The position numbers were made by a program, and so were the translations under genes. Shown here piece by piece: positions 28,394-37,368 of a DNA stretch of 64,000 nucleotides. The first letter of the stretch is position 1. Every line of letters starts with the position of its first letter. The notes beneath the pieces are model-generated. The model saw only the letters and a list, made by a program, of their open reading frames with translations. It ran no database searches and was not told where the DNA came from. Source of the DNA: Pseudoxanthomonas broegbernensis (GTDB lineage: Bacteria > Pseudomonadota > Gammaproteobacteria > Xanthomonadales > Xanthomonadaceae); NCBI RefSeq assembly GCF_014202435.1, contig NZ_JACHGU010000001.1, forward strand, positions 310,001 to 374,000, in the 5' to 3' direction.

Positions 28394-29993
28394 GCGTCCG
28401 TTGCCGGCCGGGCGCAGGTTCGCGCGCGCCTGTGCCGGCCTTTCGCTTCCGGCGTTCCTGGGCCTGGCGTGGCTCGGGCTGCTGGCGGCCACCCCCGGGC
28501 GGGCGCAGGACGCTTCGCCCCCGGCTCCCAAGAGCCTGGAGGAAGTGGTCGCCCTGGTGGACCAGTACTGCGGCGCCTGCCACCGGGTGCCGCCCCCCGA
28601 TGTGCTGCCCAAGCGAAGCTGGCCGGCCGCGGTGCAGACCATGGCCGAGATGTCGCGCGAGATCATGGGCCACGAATTCATCCCGGTCGACGCGCTGCCC
28701 CACATCAAGGCGTACTACTACGGCAGCAGCCCGGCCGAGCTGCCGCGCCTGCCCTACCTCCCGCCGGCCGCCTCGCCCGTGGCGTTCCGCGTCTCGACCA
28801 TCGGCGCCGGCTCGGATGCGCCGCTGGTGACCAACATCGCCCCCGGCCTGACCGGCGCGCCGACCGACTTCCTGGTGGCCGACGCCGGCCAGCGCCAGGT
28901 GATGCGGGTGTGGCACGAGGACGGCCGCTGGAAGGAGCGGGCGCTGGCGGACATGGCCGTGCCGGTGCACACCCAGGTGGTCGACCTGGATGGCGACGGC
29001 ATCCAGGACATCCTGGTGGCCGAACTGGGCGAGCTGCCGCCCTCGGGCAAGAAGGTCGGCAAGGTGGTCGTGCTGCGCGGGCAGGCGTCCGGGGAATTCG
29101 TTCGCCACACCCTCGTCGAGGGCCTGGGCCGGGTCACCGACGTCCGTGCCGTGGACCTGGACGGCGACGGCGACCTGGACGTGGCCGTGGCCGTGTTCGG
29201 CGGGCAGAACCAAGGCGAGATCCTGTGGCTGGAGAACCGCGACGGCTCCTACCACCCGCACACGCTGGTGTCGCTGGCCGGCGCCCTCGGCGTGGAGCCG
29301 GTGGACCTGGACGGCGACGGCCGGCTGGACCTGGTCAGCCTGGTGGCCCAGGAGCACGAGATGGTGCTGGCCTTCCGCAACCTGGGCGGCGGCCGCTTCG
29401 AGCAGGAGGTGATCGCGCGCGCGCCGCACCCGATGTTCGGCTCCACCTTCATGCTGCCGGTGGACCTGGACCAGGACGGCGACATCGACCTGGTGTTCAC
29501 CAACGGCGACGCGTTCGACCTGCAGACCGAGCCCAAGCCCTACCACGGCGTGCAGTGGCTGGAGAACCTGGGCGGCATGGAGTTCCGCTTCCACGACATC
29601 GGCCGCCTCTACGGCGCGGCCACCGCGGCCGTCGGCGACCTGGACGGCGATGGCGACCTGGACATCGTGGTGAGCAGTTGGGTCAACTACTGGAACGACC
29701 CGGGCCGGCACACCCTGGTGTGGTACGAGAACGACGGCCGGCAGGGTTTCACCGCCCACCCCATCGCCAGCCGTCCGGCCGGGCTGGTCTCGCTGCGCCT
29801 GGCCGACGTCAACGGCGACGGCCGCACCGACATCGTCGCCGCCGCGTTCCGCATGGACCTGCTGCTGGAGCGGATGGGCTTCCCGTTCAACCCGGACACC
29901 CGCCCCAAGATGCCGGAGGACGGCGGCCAGGACAGCCCGCGGCTGCTGCTGTTCGAGAACCTGCCCGCCAGCGGGGGCGCCGGTACCCGCTGA
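28386..29993 (+). CDS. Exported c-type cytochrome/VCBS-repeat protein
   Basis: A 535 aa protein. The N-terminal signal/anchor (about 10-40, ends GRAQ) is followed by a heme c motif CGACH (62-66) in a short cytochrome-like region with MAEM as possible distal ligand. Five or more FG-GAP/VCBS repeats follow from about 140, each with a calcium-type loop (DLDGDGIQD, DLDGDGDLD, DLDGDGRLD, DQDGDIDL, DVNGDGRTD), giving a predicted beta-propeller. Likely periplasmic and heme-bearing. It is coupled to the upstream small membrane gene and trpS. The substrate or partner is unknown. Confidence 0.82.
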   Translation: MDERPLPAGRRFARACAGLSLPAFLGLAWLGLLAATPGRAQDASPPAPKSLEEVVALVDQYCGACHRVPPPDVLPKRSWPAAVQTMAEMSREIMGHEFIPVDALPHIKAYYYGSSPAELPRLPYLPPAASPVAFRVSTIGAGSDAPLVTNIAPGLTGAPTDFLVADAGQRQVMRVWHEDGRWKERALADMAVPVHTQVVDLDGDGIQDILVAELGELPPSGKKVGKVVVLRGQASGEFVRHTLVEGLGRVTDVRAVDLDGDGDLDVAVAVFGGQNQGEILWLENRDGSYHPHTLVSLAGALGVEPVDLDGDGRLDLVSLVAQEHEMVLAFRNLGGGRFEQEVIARAPHPMFGSTFMLPVDLDQDGDIDLVFTNGDAFDLQTEPKPYHGVQWLENLGGMEFRFHDIGRLYGAATAAVGDLDGDGDLDIVVSSWVNYWNDPGRHTLVWYENDGRQGFTAHPIASRPAGLVSLRLADVNGDGRTDIVAAAFRMDLLLERMGFPFNPDTRPKMPEDGGQDSPRLLLFENLPASGGAGTR

Positions 29994-30008
29994 GCGCGTG
30001 CGGCATAT

Positions 30009-30044
30009 CCCGCTTTCGCCGGCGCGAGGAATGTCCGGGTGAAG
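30009..30044. repeat. Possible degenerate extragenic repeat, second copy
   Basis: CCCGCTTTCGCCGGCGCGAGG followed by AATGTCCGGGTGAAG. Resembles the inverse of the element at 15317 and the GCTTTCGCGGGAAT-type repeats of xanthomonads. Confidence 0.35.
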
Positions 30045-30074
30045 GCGCCGCAACGCCAGACGCACACGGTCGGA

Positions 30075-30080
30075 TAAGAT
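30075..30080 (+). promoter_or_regulatory. Candidate -10 element of rimK
   Basis: TAAGAT 60 bases upstream of the rimK ATG in a local AT-rich patch. Confidence 0.35.
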
Positions 30081-30140
30081 TCGCACCTCCTTTCCCGCCC
30101 GGGCGTCTCCGGGCTCCCGCCAGGGCATGCCCAAGCGCCG

Positions 30141-31019
30141 ATGAAGCTGGCGATCCTTTCCCGCAACGGTTCGCTGTACTCGACCCGGCGCCTGGTCGAG
30201 GCCGCGCGCGTGCGCGGCCACACGGTGCGCGTGCTCGACCCGCTGCGCTGCTACCTGCGCATCGCGCCGGGCGGCTTCGCCATGCGCTACAAGGGCAAGC
30301 CGGTGGCCGGCTACGACGCGGTGATCCCGCGCATCGGCACCTCGGTCACCCGCTACGCCACCGCGGTGCTGCGCCAGTTCGAGCTGATGGGCGTCTACAG
30401 CCCCAACCCGTCCGACGCCATCCTGCGCGCCCGCGACAAGCTGCGCGCGCACCAGTTGCTGGCCGCGCAGGGCATCGGCCTGCCGACCACGGTGTTCGGC
30501 GACAACCCGGACGACACCGACGACCTGCTGTCGCTGCTGGGCCCGCCGCCGCACGTGATCAAGCTCAACGAGGGCACCCAGGGCGCGGGGGTGATGCTGA
30601 CCGAGAAGCCCGCCGCCTCGCGCGCGGCGGTGGAGGCGCTGCGGGGCCTGTACGCCAACTTCCTGGTCCAGGAGTTCGTGGCCGAGGCCGGCGGCGCCGA
30701 CCTGCGCTGCTTCGTGGTCGGCGACCGGGTGGTGGCGGCGATGCGTCGCCAGGCGCCGGACGGCGAGTTCCGCTCCAACCTCCACCGCGGCGGCCAGGCC
30801 AGCCCGGCGCAGGCCGATGCCCAGGAGCAGGCGGTGGCGGTCGGCTCGGCGCGGGCGCTGGGGCTGGGGGTGGCCGGCGTGGACCTGGTGCAGTCCTCGC
30901 GCGGCCCGCTGGTGCTGGAAGTGAACTCCACGCCGGGCCTGGAGGGCATCGAATTGGCCTGCCGAGTGGACGTGGCGGGGGCGGTAATCGAATACGTGGC
31001 CGGGAATATCTCTTGTTGA
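30141..31019 (+). CDS. rimK: RimK, ribosomal protein S6--L-glutamate ligase
   Basis: ATP-grasp enzyme of 292 aa that adds glutamate residues to the C-terminus of ribosomal protein S6. It opens [27 protein letters not shown]. The ATP-grasp parts are [56 protein letters not shown] and the metal-binding [15 protein letters not shown]. The length matches E. coli RimK (300 aa). It is the gene upstream of the two-component pair, separated by a 446-base gap. Confidence 0.92.
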   Translation: MKLAILSRNGSLYSTRRLVEAARVRGHTVRVLDPLRCYLRIAPGGFAMRYKGKPVAGYDAVIPRIGTSVTRYATAVLRQFELMGVYSPNPSDAILRARDKLRAHQLLAAQGIGLPTTVFGDNPDDTDDLLSLLGPPPHVIKLNEGTQGAGVMLTEKPAASRAAVEALRGLYANFLVQEFVAEAGGADLRCFVVGDRVVAAMRRQAPDGEFRSNLHRGGQASPAQADAQEQAVAVGSARALGLGVAGVDLVQSSRGPLVLEVNSTPGLEGIELACRVDVAGAVIEYVAGNISC

Positions 31020-31465
31020 ATCAACGGGATGGACATGAATGCGGGGCGCCTCCCCCGACCCGGGCACCGGTTTTTAACACGCCTTTAATCGAAATCGGCT
31101 TAGTCTCCCGCAGACCGCAGCTCCATCGTCAGCCGGCGACGCCCGCGCCGCCGGATGTACCAAGAGATACGGTAATCGGGGCAATCCTTTGGCCCAGGCG
31201 GTGCCACCGCTTGGGCCTTTTTGTGCCCGGCCGGCCGCTGGACGCGGCGGCGGGCGCGGTTTGCCCTGCCATGCGGACACCGGCATCATTCGGCGTGGAT
31301 GCCGGCCGCGTGGCCGTGCCGGTCCGCGCACGCAACCGAGACAGGGATGCGGATGCGCGGGCGGTCCGGTCGCGCGAGCGGAACCGGGCGCGATGCCCAC
31401 GCGGCGGCGCACCGGCCGCCGCGCCACACCCCTTCACGAAAGGCCGCTGAAGGCCGGAGCAGAAC
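31020..31465. other. Long intergenic region with candidate small RNA or leader
   Basis: 446 bases without a supported gene. Positions 31071-31105 form an AT-rich patch (TTTTTAACACGCCTTTAATC, then GAAATCGGCTTAG) unlike the surroundings, and a strong terminator ends at 31222. This could be a small RNA of about 100-130 nt or the 3' UTR of rimK. 31223-31465, up to the response regulator, shows no clear element apart from a GGAG before the GTG start. Confidence 0.4.
31191..31222 (+). terminator. Strong terminator downstream of rimK
   Basis: GGCCCAGGCGGTG and CACCGCTTGGGCC pair over 13 bases (one G-T), with a very short loop, followed by TTTTT. It lies 172 bases after the rimK stop and 244 before the regulator start. 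Confidence 0.85.
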
Positions 31466-32149
31466 GTGCGCATCCTCGTCATCGAAGACAACAGCGACAT
31501 CGCGGCCAACCTCGGCGACTACCTGGAGGACCGCGGGCATACCGTGGACTTCGCCGCCGACGGCGTGACCGGCCTGCATCTGGCCGTGGTCCACGACTTC
31601 GACGCCATCGTGCTGGACCTGAACCTGCCGGGCATGGACGGCGTGGAGGTCTGCCGCAAGCTGCGCAACGAGGCGCGCAAGCAGACCCCGGTGCTCATGC
31701 TCACCGCACGCGACAGCCTGGAGAACAAGCTGGCCGGCTTCGATTCGGGCGCCGACGACTACCTGATCAAGCCGTTCGCGCTGCAGGAGGTCGAGGTGCG
31801 CCTGAACGCGCTGGCCAGGCGCGGCAAGGGCGTGCAGACCCGGGTACTCAACACCGGCGACGTGGAGTACAACCTGGACACGCTGGAAGTGCGCCGCGAG
31901 GGCAAGCTGCTGCAGCTCAACCCGACCGCGCTGAAGATCCTGCAGGCGCTGATGGAAGCCTCGCCGGCGGTGGTCACCCGGCAGGAACTGGAGACCCGGG
32001 TGTGGGGCGAGGAACTGCCCGATTCCGACTCGCTGCGCGTCCACATCCACGGCCTGCGCGCGGTGATCGACAAGCCGTTCCCGGTTCCCTACATCCAGAC
32101 CCGGCATGGCATCGGCTATCGCATCGCCGCCCCCGATGGCGGCAACTGA
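31466..32149 (+). CDS. OmpR-family response regulator (PhoP/ColR/VgrR type)
   Basis: A 227 aa regulator. The receiver domain (1-115) has acidic pocket ED8 and phospho-acceptor Asp51, with the Thr in LMLTARD and the Lys in LIKPF. A C-terminal winged helix (about 130-222) includes LNPTALKILQALMEASPAVVTRQELETRVWG and the wing IQTRHGIGYRI. The GTG start has GGAG 8 bases upstream. The histidine kinase gene overlaps it by 14 bases. The sequence type matches xanthomonad regulators linked to metal, cation or host signals, but the signal here is unknown. Confidence 0.9.
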   Translation: MRILVIEDNSDIAANLGDYLEDRGHTVDFAADGVTGLHLAVVHDFDAIVLDLNLPGMDGVEVCRKLRNEARKQTPVLMLTARDSLENKLAGFDSGADDYLIKPFALQEVEVRLNALARRGKGVQTRVLNTGDVEYNLDTLEVRREGKLLQLNPTALKILQALMEASPAVVTRQELETRVWGEELPDSDSLRVHIHGLRAVIDKPFPVPYIQTRHGIGYRIAAPDGGN

Positions 32150-33503
32150 CGGGGCCGCCCCGCCGCCCCGGTCGCGGCGTTTCCGCCGGCGGCTGCGTAC
32201 CCGCATCATCCTCTCGTTCCTGCTGCTGGGCACGGGCCTGACGGCCCTGTTCGCGTTCCTCACCGACTACTCGCGCCAGCGCGTGGAGAGCCAGTTGGTC
32301 GAGGACGTGATGAACAAGAACATCGACGAGTTCGCACGGCTCTACTACCTGGACCCCTCGCGCAACCCGGAACTGCCGGTGCAGCAGATGCGGGCCTGGG
32401 TGTACCCGGCCGACCGCTTCGACCGGGTGCGGCAGGAATACCCGGAGTGGGCGCGGCTGCCGAACGGCAACCACACCATCACCAACATCGGCCCGGACGG
32501 CGAGTCGTTCCCGTACCGGCTGGCGGTGCGCAAGACGCCCGACACCTGGTTCTTCCTGGCCTACGACATGAGCCAGGCCACCCGCGGCGAGGCCCAGCTC
32601 AAGCGCGCGCTGATCGCCTCGATCCTGCTGTTCAGCGCGCTGTCGCTGCTGATCGGCTGGTGGTCGGCCTCGCGGGTCATGCGCCCGGTGACCGACCTGG
32701 CCGCGCGGCTGCGCGCCTATCGCGGCAGCAGCCAGCCCAAGCGGCTGGCCACGCACTTCCCCGAGGACGAGGTGGGTCAGCTCGCCGAGGCGCTGGACGA
32801 CTATTCCATCCGCCTGACCGAGGTGGTGCAGCGCGACCGCGAGTTCAACGCCGACGTCAGCCACGAGCTGCGCACGCCGCTGGCGGTGATCAAGGGCGCA
32901 GTGGAGCTGCTGCTCTCGCGCCCGGAACTGGACGAGCGCACCCGCGCGCGGCTGCAGCGCATCCAGCGCGCCGAGCAGCAGTGCAGCGACCTGATCGGTT
33001 CGCTGCTGCTGCTTTCGCGCAACGAGCGCGGCCAGGGCCGCAGCGACGTGGCCAAGGTGGCCGAGCAGTTGCTGGATTCCCACCGTGCCCAGCTCGGCGG
33101 CAAGCCGCTGGAGCTGCGCCTGGAGGGCGAGCCGGGCGTGGTGGTGGTGGCGCCTGAGGCGGCGCTGTCGGTCGCGCTGGGCAACCTGGTCGGCAACGCG
33201 GTCAAGTACACGCCGCAGGGCGAGGTGGTGGTACGGCTGCTGTCCGATGCGGTGGAGGTGGTCGACAGCGGACCGGGCCTGAGCGAAGAGGATGCCGCCG
33301 GCCTGTTCCGGCGCGGCTACCGCGGCACCCATGCCGGCCATTCGCAGGGCGCCGGCATCGGCCTGTCCATCGTCAGCCGGTTGTGCGACCTCTACGGCTG
33401 GGAGGTCAGCGTGCGTCCGCGCACCGATGGCGAGCACGGCGTGGTGGCCGCGCTGGCGTTCGGTCCCTCGGCGGAGCCGGAAACGGGCGACGCCGCGGGT
33501 TGA
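32136..33503 (+). CDS. Sensor histidine kinase
   Basis: A 455 aa inner-membrane kinase. Two membrane helices (about 22-43 and 156-177) bracket a periplasmic sensor of about 110 residues (PSRNPELPVQQ, EYPEWARLPNGNHTITNIG). HAMP-like linker, then HisKA with H243 (FNADVSHELRTPLAVIKG) and HATPase (LGNLVGNAVKYTP, DSGPGLSEED, GAGIGLSIV). The start MAATDG inside the regulator gene keeps the basic stretch before the first helix. It pairs with the overlapping regulator. Confidence 0.9.
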   Translation: MAATDGAAPPPRSRRFRRRLRTRIILSFLLLGTGLTALFAFLTDYSRQRVESQLVEDVMNKNIDEFARLYYLDPSRNPELPVQQMRAWVYPADRFDRVRQEYPEWARLPNGNHTITNIGPDGESFPYRLAVRKTPDTWFFLAYDMSQATRGEAQLKRALIASILLFSALSLLIGWWSASRVMRPVTDLAARLRAYRGSSQPKRLATHFPEDEVGQLAEALDDYSIRLTEVVQRDREFNADVSHELRTPLAVIKGAVELLLSRPELDERTRARLQRIQRAEQQCSDLIGSLLLLSRNERGQGRSDVAKVAEQLLDSHRAQLGGKPLELRLEGEPGVVVVAPEAALSVALGNLVGNAVKYTPQGEVVVRLLSDAVEVVDSGPGLSEEDAAGLFRRGYRGTHAGHSQGAGIGLSIVSRLCDLYGWEVSVRPRTDGEHGVVAALAFGPSAEPETGDAAG

Positions 33504-33527
33504 GCGCGCCGGCCGCCGGCCCTCGGA

Positions 33528-34439
33528 TCAGACGTATTCCAGCCAGCCGCGCGTATCCGCCGTGCCGCCGTCGAACAGGCCGAAGAACAGCTTCTGCAGC
33601 CGCCGCGTCACTTCGCCCGGCTTGCCGTCGCCGACCGGCTTGCCGTCGACCGAGCGCAGCGGGGTGATCTCGGCGGCGGTGCCGCACATGAACAACTCGT
33701 CGCACAGGTACAGGTATTCGCGTGGGATGTCGCGCTCGACCACCTCGATGCCGGCGTCGCGCGCCAGCTTGATGATGGAATCGCGGGTGATGCCGGTGAG
33801 GATGGAGGCGCTGGCGGGGGTGGTGTGCAGCACGCCGTCGAACACCAGGAACAGGTTCTCGCCGGCGCCCTCGCTGAGCAGGCCGGAAGAGGCCAGGGCG
33901 ATGCCCTCGCCGTAGCCATGGCGTCGCGCCTCGCGGGTGATGAGCTGGCCGGAGAGGTAGTTGCCGCCGGCCTTGGCCCCGGCCGGCACGGTGTTGGGCG
34001 CGAAGCGCTGCCAGCTCGACACGCAGGCGTCGATGCCCTGTTCCAGCGCCTCGGCGCCGAGGTAGCGGCCGAAATCCAGCGCGGCCACCGCCACGTCGAT
34101 CGGGGTCTCCGCGGCGATGCCCACGCTGCCCACGCCGCGGAAGGCGACCGGGCGCAGGTAGGCGCTGCGCAGCCCGTTGGCCTTGACGATGTCGCGGCAG
34201 GCGGCGTTGATCTCCTCCAGCGCGTACGGGATGACGATGTCGTAGATCTTGGCCGAGTTGAACAGGCGCTTGTTGTGCTCGGTCATCCGGAAGATCGCCG
34301 TGCCCCGGGGCGTGTCGTAGGCGCGGATGCCCTCGAACACCGACGAGCCGTAATGGATCGCGTGCGCCATCACGTGGGTGGTGGCCTCGGCCCACGGCTT
34401 GATCGTGCCGTTGTGCCAGATCTTCTCGGGGAACTGCAT
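33528..34439 (-). CDS. ilvE: Branched-chain amino acid aminotransferase
   Basis: PLP enzyme (EC 2.6.1.42) of 303 aa, fold type IV, last step of Val/Leu/Ile synthesis. It starts MQFPEKIWHNGTIKPWAEATTHVMAHAIHYGSSVFEGIRAY. The PLP lysine is K156 in AGAKAGGNYLSGQ, with LSEGAGENLFLV and the C-terminal CDELFMCGTAAEITPL. The start is chosen at the conserved MQFPEKIW, with GGAGCAGG just upstream. Monocistronic by appearance. Confidence 0.95.
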   Translation of the reverse strand: MQFPEKIWHNGTIKPWAEATTHVMAHAIHYGSSVFEGIRAYDTPRGTAIFRMTEHNKRLFNSAKIYDIVIPYALEEINAACRDIVKANGLRSAYLRPVAFRGVGSVGIAAETPIDVAVAALDFGRYLGAEALEQGIDACVSSWQRFAPNTVPAGAKAGGNYLSGQLITREARRHGYGEGIALASSGLLSEGAGENLFLVFDGVLHTTPASASILTGITRDSIIKLARDAGIEVVERDIPREYLYLCDELFMCGTAAEITPLRSVDGKPVGDGKPGEVTRRLQKLFFGLFDGGTADTRGWLEYV

Positions 34440-34585
34440 CGACCTGCTCCGTGAGGGGAAGGGGCTATTCTGCCGCAAGCGCGGCTGGCCTGCCGCCCGC
34501 CGCCGCCATCGCCGGGCCGGTGCGCTCAAGTCCTGCGCCGCCGGACCGATAGTGGACTTGAGGGAGACCATCCCTTGGGGGCGAT

Positions 34586-35713
34586 ATGGACCTGGTACCG
34601 CTGCACAGATCCGATATCCAACTGGGTCGCGAGGCCCCTTTCGATATCTACGACCCGCACGGCAACAAGCTGTTGTCGAAGGGCGTGCTGATCGCCAGCG
34701 AGGCGGTGTGGGAGCGGTTGCTGGAGCGTGGGCGGCGCGATTCGAGCGACGAGGGGGCGTCGGGTTCGAGGAACGCCGAGCGCGAGGTCCCGCCGCCGCC
34801 CACGGTGTTCGACAAGGTGGAGGCGTTCTCCGGAGAGCTCGGAGCGCTGCACGATTCCCTGGTCGGCGGCCGTGCCTCGGGCGCCGCCGCCGCCTTCCAT
34901 GCCCTGTCCGACCGCGTGGTCGCCTGTTTCGACGCCGACCAGGACGCCATGCTGGCGGCCTTCCAGATCGGTTGCGGGGACGACACCCCGGCCACGCGGA
35001 TGCTGCACGTGTGCGTGCTGTCCGAGCTGATGTCCGCGCGCCTGGAACTGGAGCAGGCCGCGCGCCGCCTGGTCCGCGTGGCCGCCCTGAGCTACGACCT
35101 GGGCATGCATGCGCTGTACGGGCAACTGGCCCTGCAGGCGTTCGGGCTGAGCCGGGAACAGCAGGCCCAGCTCCACGGCCACCCGCAACTGAGCGTGGAA
35201 CTGCTGCGGCGGGCGGGGATCGAGGACGCGGGCTGGCTGGAGCTGGTACTGAGCCACCACGAGCGGATCGACGGCAGCGGCTATCCGCGGGGCCTGCACG
35301 ACTCGGACATCACCCGGCCGGCGCGCATCCTGGCGATCGCCGACATCTACTCGGCCATGATCCGCCCGCGCGCCTACCGGGGCGCCATCAACGCGCGCGA
35401 GGCGATGCGCGAGATATTCCTGGAGCGCGGCCGCTGGGTGGACCCGGACCTGTCCGCCATTCTCATCAAGGCGGTGGGCATGTACCCGCCGGGCAGCTTC
35501 GTGCGCCTGGCCAGCGGCGAGGTGGCCGTGGTCGTCGGCCGCACCGACAACGCCAGCCTGCCGGAGATCCGCTCGGTGGTGGGCATGGAGGGGATGCCGC
35601 GGGCCGTGCCGGTGGCCCGCGATCCGCAGGACCCGCTCTATGCCATCGTCGCCACGGTCCCGCCCAGCGAGTACCGGTTCCCGATGGCGCCCGTGCGCAA
35701 GCTCTGGCGATAG
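34586..35713 (+). CDS. HD-GYP domain protein with altered HD motif
   Basis: A 375 aa cytoplasmic protein. N-terminal PilZ-like or DUF3391-like segment (IQLGREAPFDIYDPHGNKLLSKGVLI), then an HD-GYP domain (about 130-330). Conserved HP (GHPQLSVELL), HHE (224-226), GSGYP (230-234) and RILAIADIYSAM are present, but the HD dyad is Tyr170-Asp171 (SYDLG), so one metal ligand is lost. HD-GYP proteins hydrolyse cyclic di-GMP; this one may be inactive or altered. A C-terminal extension of about 45 residues follows. Confidence 0.85.
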   Translation: MDLVPLHRSDIQLGREAPFDIYDPHGNKLLSKGVLIASEAVWERLLERGRRDSSDEGASGSRNAEREVPPPPTVFDKVEAFSGELGALHDSLVGGRASGAAAAFHALSDRVVACFDADQDAMLAAFQIGCGDDTPATRMLHVCVLSELMSARLELEQAARRLVRVAALSYDLGMHALYGQLALQAFGLSREQQAQLHGHPQLSVELLRRAGIEDAGWLELVLSHHERIDGSGYPRGLHDSDITRPARILAIADIYSAMIRPRAYRGAINAREAMREIFLERGRWVDPDLSAILIKAVGMYPPGSFVRLASGEVAVVVGRTDNASLPEIRSVVGMEGMPRAVPVARDPQDPLYAIVATVPPSEYRFPMAPVRKLWR

Positions 35714-35737
35714 GCCGGGCCGCGTACGGGCCTCGCT

Positions 35738-36439
35738 TCACAGCGCGATCCACAGGCAGCCGAAATTGCGGCGCAGGCCGAACACGGTACGCATCGGCGT
35801 GGCGCCGCCGGCCAGGGTCTGTTCCAGCCGCAGTCCCACCGGGCGCGGACGCGTGGTGGTGGCCCGGATCGCCGCCGTTGCGGCCTCGGCCGGTACCGGT
35901 GCCGGTGGCGGGTCGGTGCGGCGGGGCCAGTTCGGCATCCAGGCCGGACTGGCCGGGGCGGGTTCCAGCAGGGCGCCTTGCGCGGCCGGCAAGTTCCCGT
36001 CGCCCGGCACGGGCATGCCGGTGCCTTCCGCCGGATCGGCCGCCATGACCGGGGCGACATCGACCAGCGGCCGCGCCACCACCGCTTCGAGCCGGTCGAG
36101 GATGCGGCTGGCCGAGGCGTTGGAGACGCCGGCCCAGTCGTAGACGCCGGCCAGCCTGTTCACGTCGCCGGCCCGTACCGCCGCGCCGACCTCGCCGGCC
36201 AGCGCGCCGAGCGTGCGCGCGCAGCCGATGCGCTGCAGGCGCCCGTCCGTGGCCGCCGTGCCGCGGGGCGGCGGCACCCGGTCGACCGCGCCCAGGTCGG
36301 CGCAGCGGCGGTCGGTGTAGAGGGTGCGCCCCTCATCGGTCACGCAGCGCTGCACCGGGCCGGCCGCCGGCGCGGGGTTCTGCGCGACGGCCAGCATGGC
36401 GGCCGCGGCGGCGAGCAGCGTGGGCAGGCGAAGGCGCAT
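35738..36439 (-). CDS. Secreted DUF4124-domain protein
   Basis: A 233 aa protein with a signal peptide (MRLRLPTLLAAAAAMLAVAQ). A DUF4124-type segment follows (VQRCVTDEGRTLYTDRRCADLGAVDRV, about 29-56), named for a Cys-x-D-x-G-x-x-x-Y-x-D pattern in proteobacterial envelope proteins. The middle holds a short helical part (GCARTLGALAGEVGAAVRAGDVNRLAGVYDW), and the C-terminus LRRNFGCLWIAL suggests a final strand. Function unknown. It lies on the same strand as metF, 65 bases downstream. Confidence 0.75.
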   Translation of the reverse strand: MRLRLPTLLAAAAAMLAVAQNPAPAAGPVQRCVTDEGRTLYTDRRCADLGAVDRVPPPRGTAATDGRLQRIGCARTLGALAGEVGAAVRAGDVNRLAGVYDWAGVSNASASRILDRLEAVVARPLVDVAPVMAADPAEGTGMPVPGDGNLPAAQGALLEPAPASPAWMPNWPRRTDPPPAPVPAEAATAAIRATTTRPRPVGLRLEQTLAGGATPMRTVFGLRRNFGCLWIAL

Positions 36440-36504
36440 GGTGGAACAGCCTAGCCTCGCGCACGTCGCGGGGAAAGCCGGGGATGCCGGCGCGGGCGGA
36501 AGCT

Positions 36505-37329
36505 TCAGCCCAGGCGCTGCAGCACCGCCTCGGTGGGCCTGGCCAGGTTGAGCGTGTAGAAGTGCAGCGCCGGCGCGCCGCCGGCGACCAGGCGCCGGCA
36601 CAGGGCGGCGACCGCGTCGGCGGCGAACTCGCGTACCGCCTTGGCGTCGTCGCCGAAGCCCTGCAGGCGCTTGTCCATCCAGCGCGGAATCTCCGCGCCG
36701 CAGGCTTCGGAGAAGCGGCGCAACTGGGCGTAGTTGGAGATGGGCATGATCCCGGGGACGATCGGCACGTCCACGCCCAGCGCGCGCGTGTCGTCCACGA
36801 AGCGGAAGTAGGCGTCGGCGTTGTAGAAGTACTGGGTGATGGCCGCGTCCGCGCCGGCATCGACCTTGGTCTTGAAGTGGCGCAGGTCGGCCACGGCGCT
36901 GTCGGCCTGCGGATGGGTCTCCGGGTAGGCGCCCACTTCGATGCGGAAGTGGTCGCCGTGGTCGGCGCGGATCAGTTCCACCAGTTCGGCGGCGTAGCGC
37001 AGGTCGCCGGGATGGCCCATGCCCGAGGGCAGGTCGCCGCGCAGGGCGACGATGCGGCGGCAGCCGATGGCCCGGTACAGCCGCAGCAGTTCGCGGATCT
37101 CCTCGCGGGTGCCGCCGACGCAGGACAGGTGCGGGGCGGCATCGAAGCCATGCTGCTGGTGCAGGTGGCGCACGGTCTCGGAGGTGTAGCTCAGGGTCGA
37201 GCCGCCGGCGCCGAAGGTGCAGGAGACGTACTCGGGCGCGTGCGCGCCCAGGCGCTTGGCCGCGCGGTCCAGTTGCGCGCGCTGCTCGTCGCTCTTGGGC
37301 GGGTAGAACTCGAAGCTGATCGGGGTCAT
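36505..37329 (-). CDS. metF: 5,10-Methylenetetrahydrofolate reductase
   Basis: Flavoprotein TIM barrel (EC 1.5.1.54) of 274 aa that makes 5-methyl-THF for methionine synthase. Conserved segments are ISFEFYPPKSDEQ, FVSCTFGAGG-like YVSCTFGAGGSTL, RRIVALRGDLP, GAYPETHP, KVDAGADAAITQYFYNAD and VPIVPGIMPISNYAQL. The start MTPISFEF is the family start. A 13-base palindrome lies 27-39 bases upstream of the ATG. Same strand as ahcY 6 kb away. Confidence 0.95.
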   Translation of the reverse strand: MTPISFEFYPPKSDEQRAQLDRAAKRLGAHAPEYVSCTFGAGGSTLSYTSETVRHLHQQHGFDAAPHLSCVGGTREEIRELLRLYRAIGCRRIVALRGDLPSGMGHPGDLRYAAELVELIRADHGDHFRIEVGAYPETHPQADSAVADLRHFKTKVDAGADAAITQYFYNADAYFRFVDDTRALGVDVPIVPGIMPISNYAQLRRFSEACGAEIPRWMDKRLQGFGDDAKAVREFAADAVAALCRRLVAGGAPALHFYTLNLARPTEAVLQRLG

Positions 37330-37355
37330 CGCGGGGCGGGCTCGGAAGTCTGGCC

Positions 37356-37368
37356 GAGATAATATCTC
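37356..37368. promoter_or_regulatory. Perfect palindrome upstream of metF
   Basis: GAGATA-A-TATCTC, in an AT-rich island (37356-37374) within GC-rich DNA, 27 bases from the metF ATG. It contains a minus-strand TATTAT, so a bound protein would cover the promoter. GATAA and TTATC also form a second inverted pair (37358-37362 and 37370-37374). A candidate methyl-cycle repressor site. Confidence 0.45.

Noticed and set aside
26685-31067. Very long minus-strand reading frame (1460 codons) over trpS, the VCBS gene and rimK
   Set aside because: It is antisense to well-supported genes. Its composition (His, Arg, Ala, Gln, Val) is the typical mirror of GC-rich coding DNA, and no domain is recognisable.
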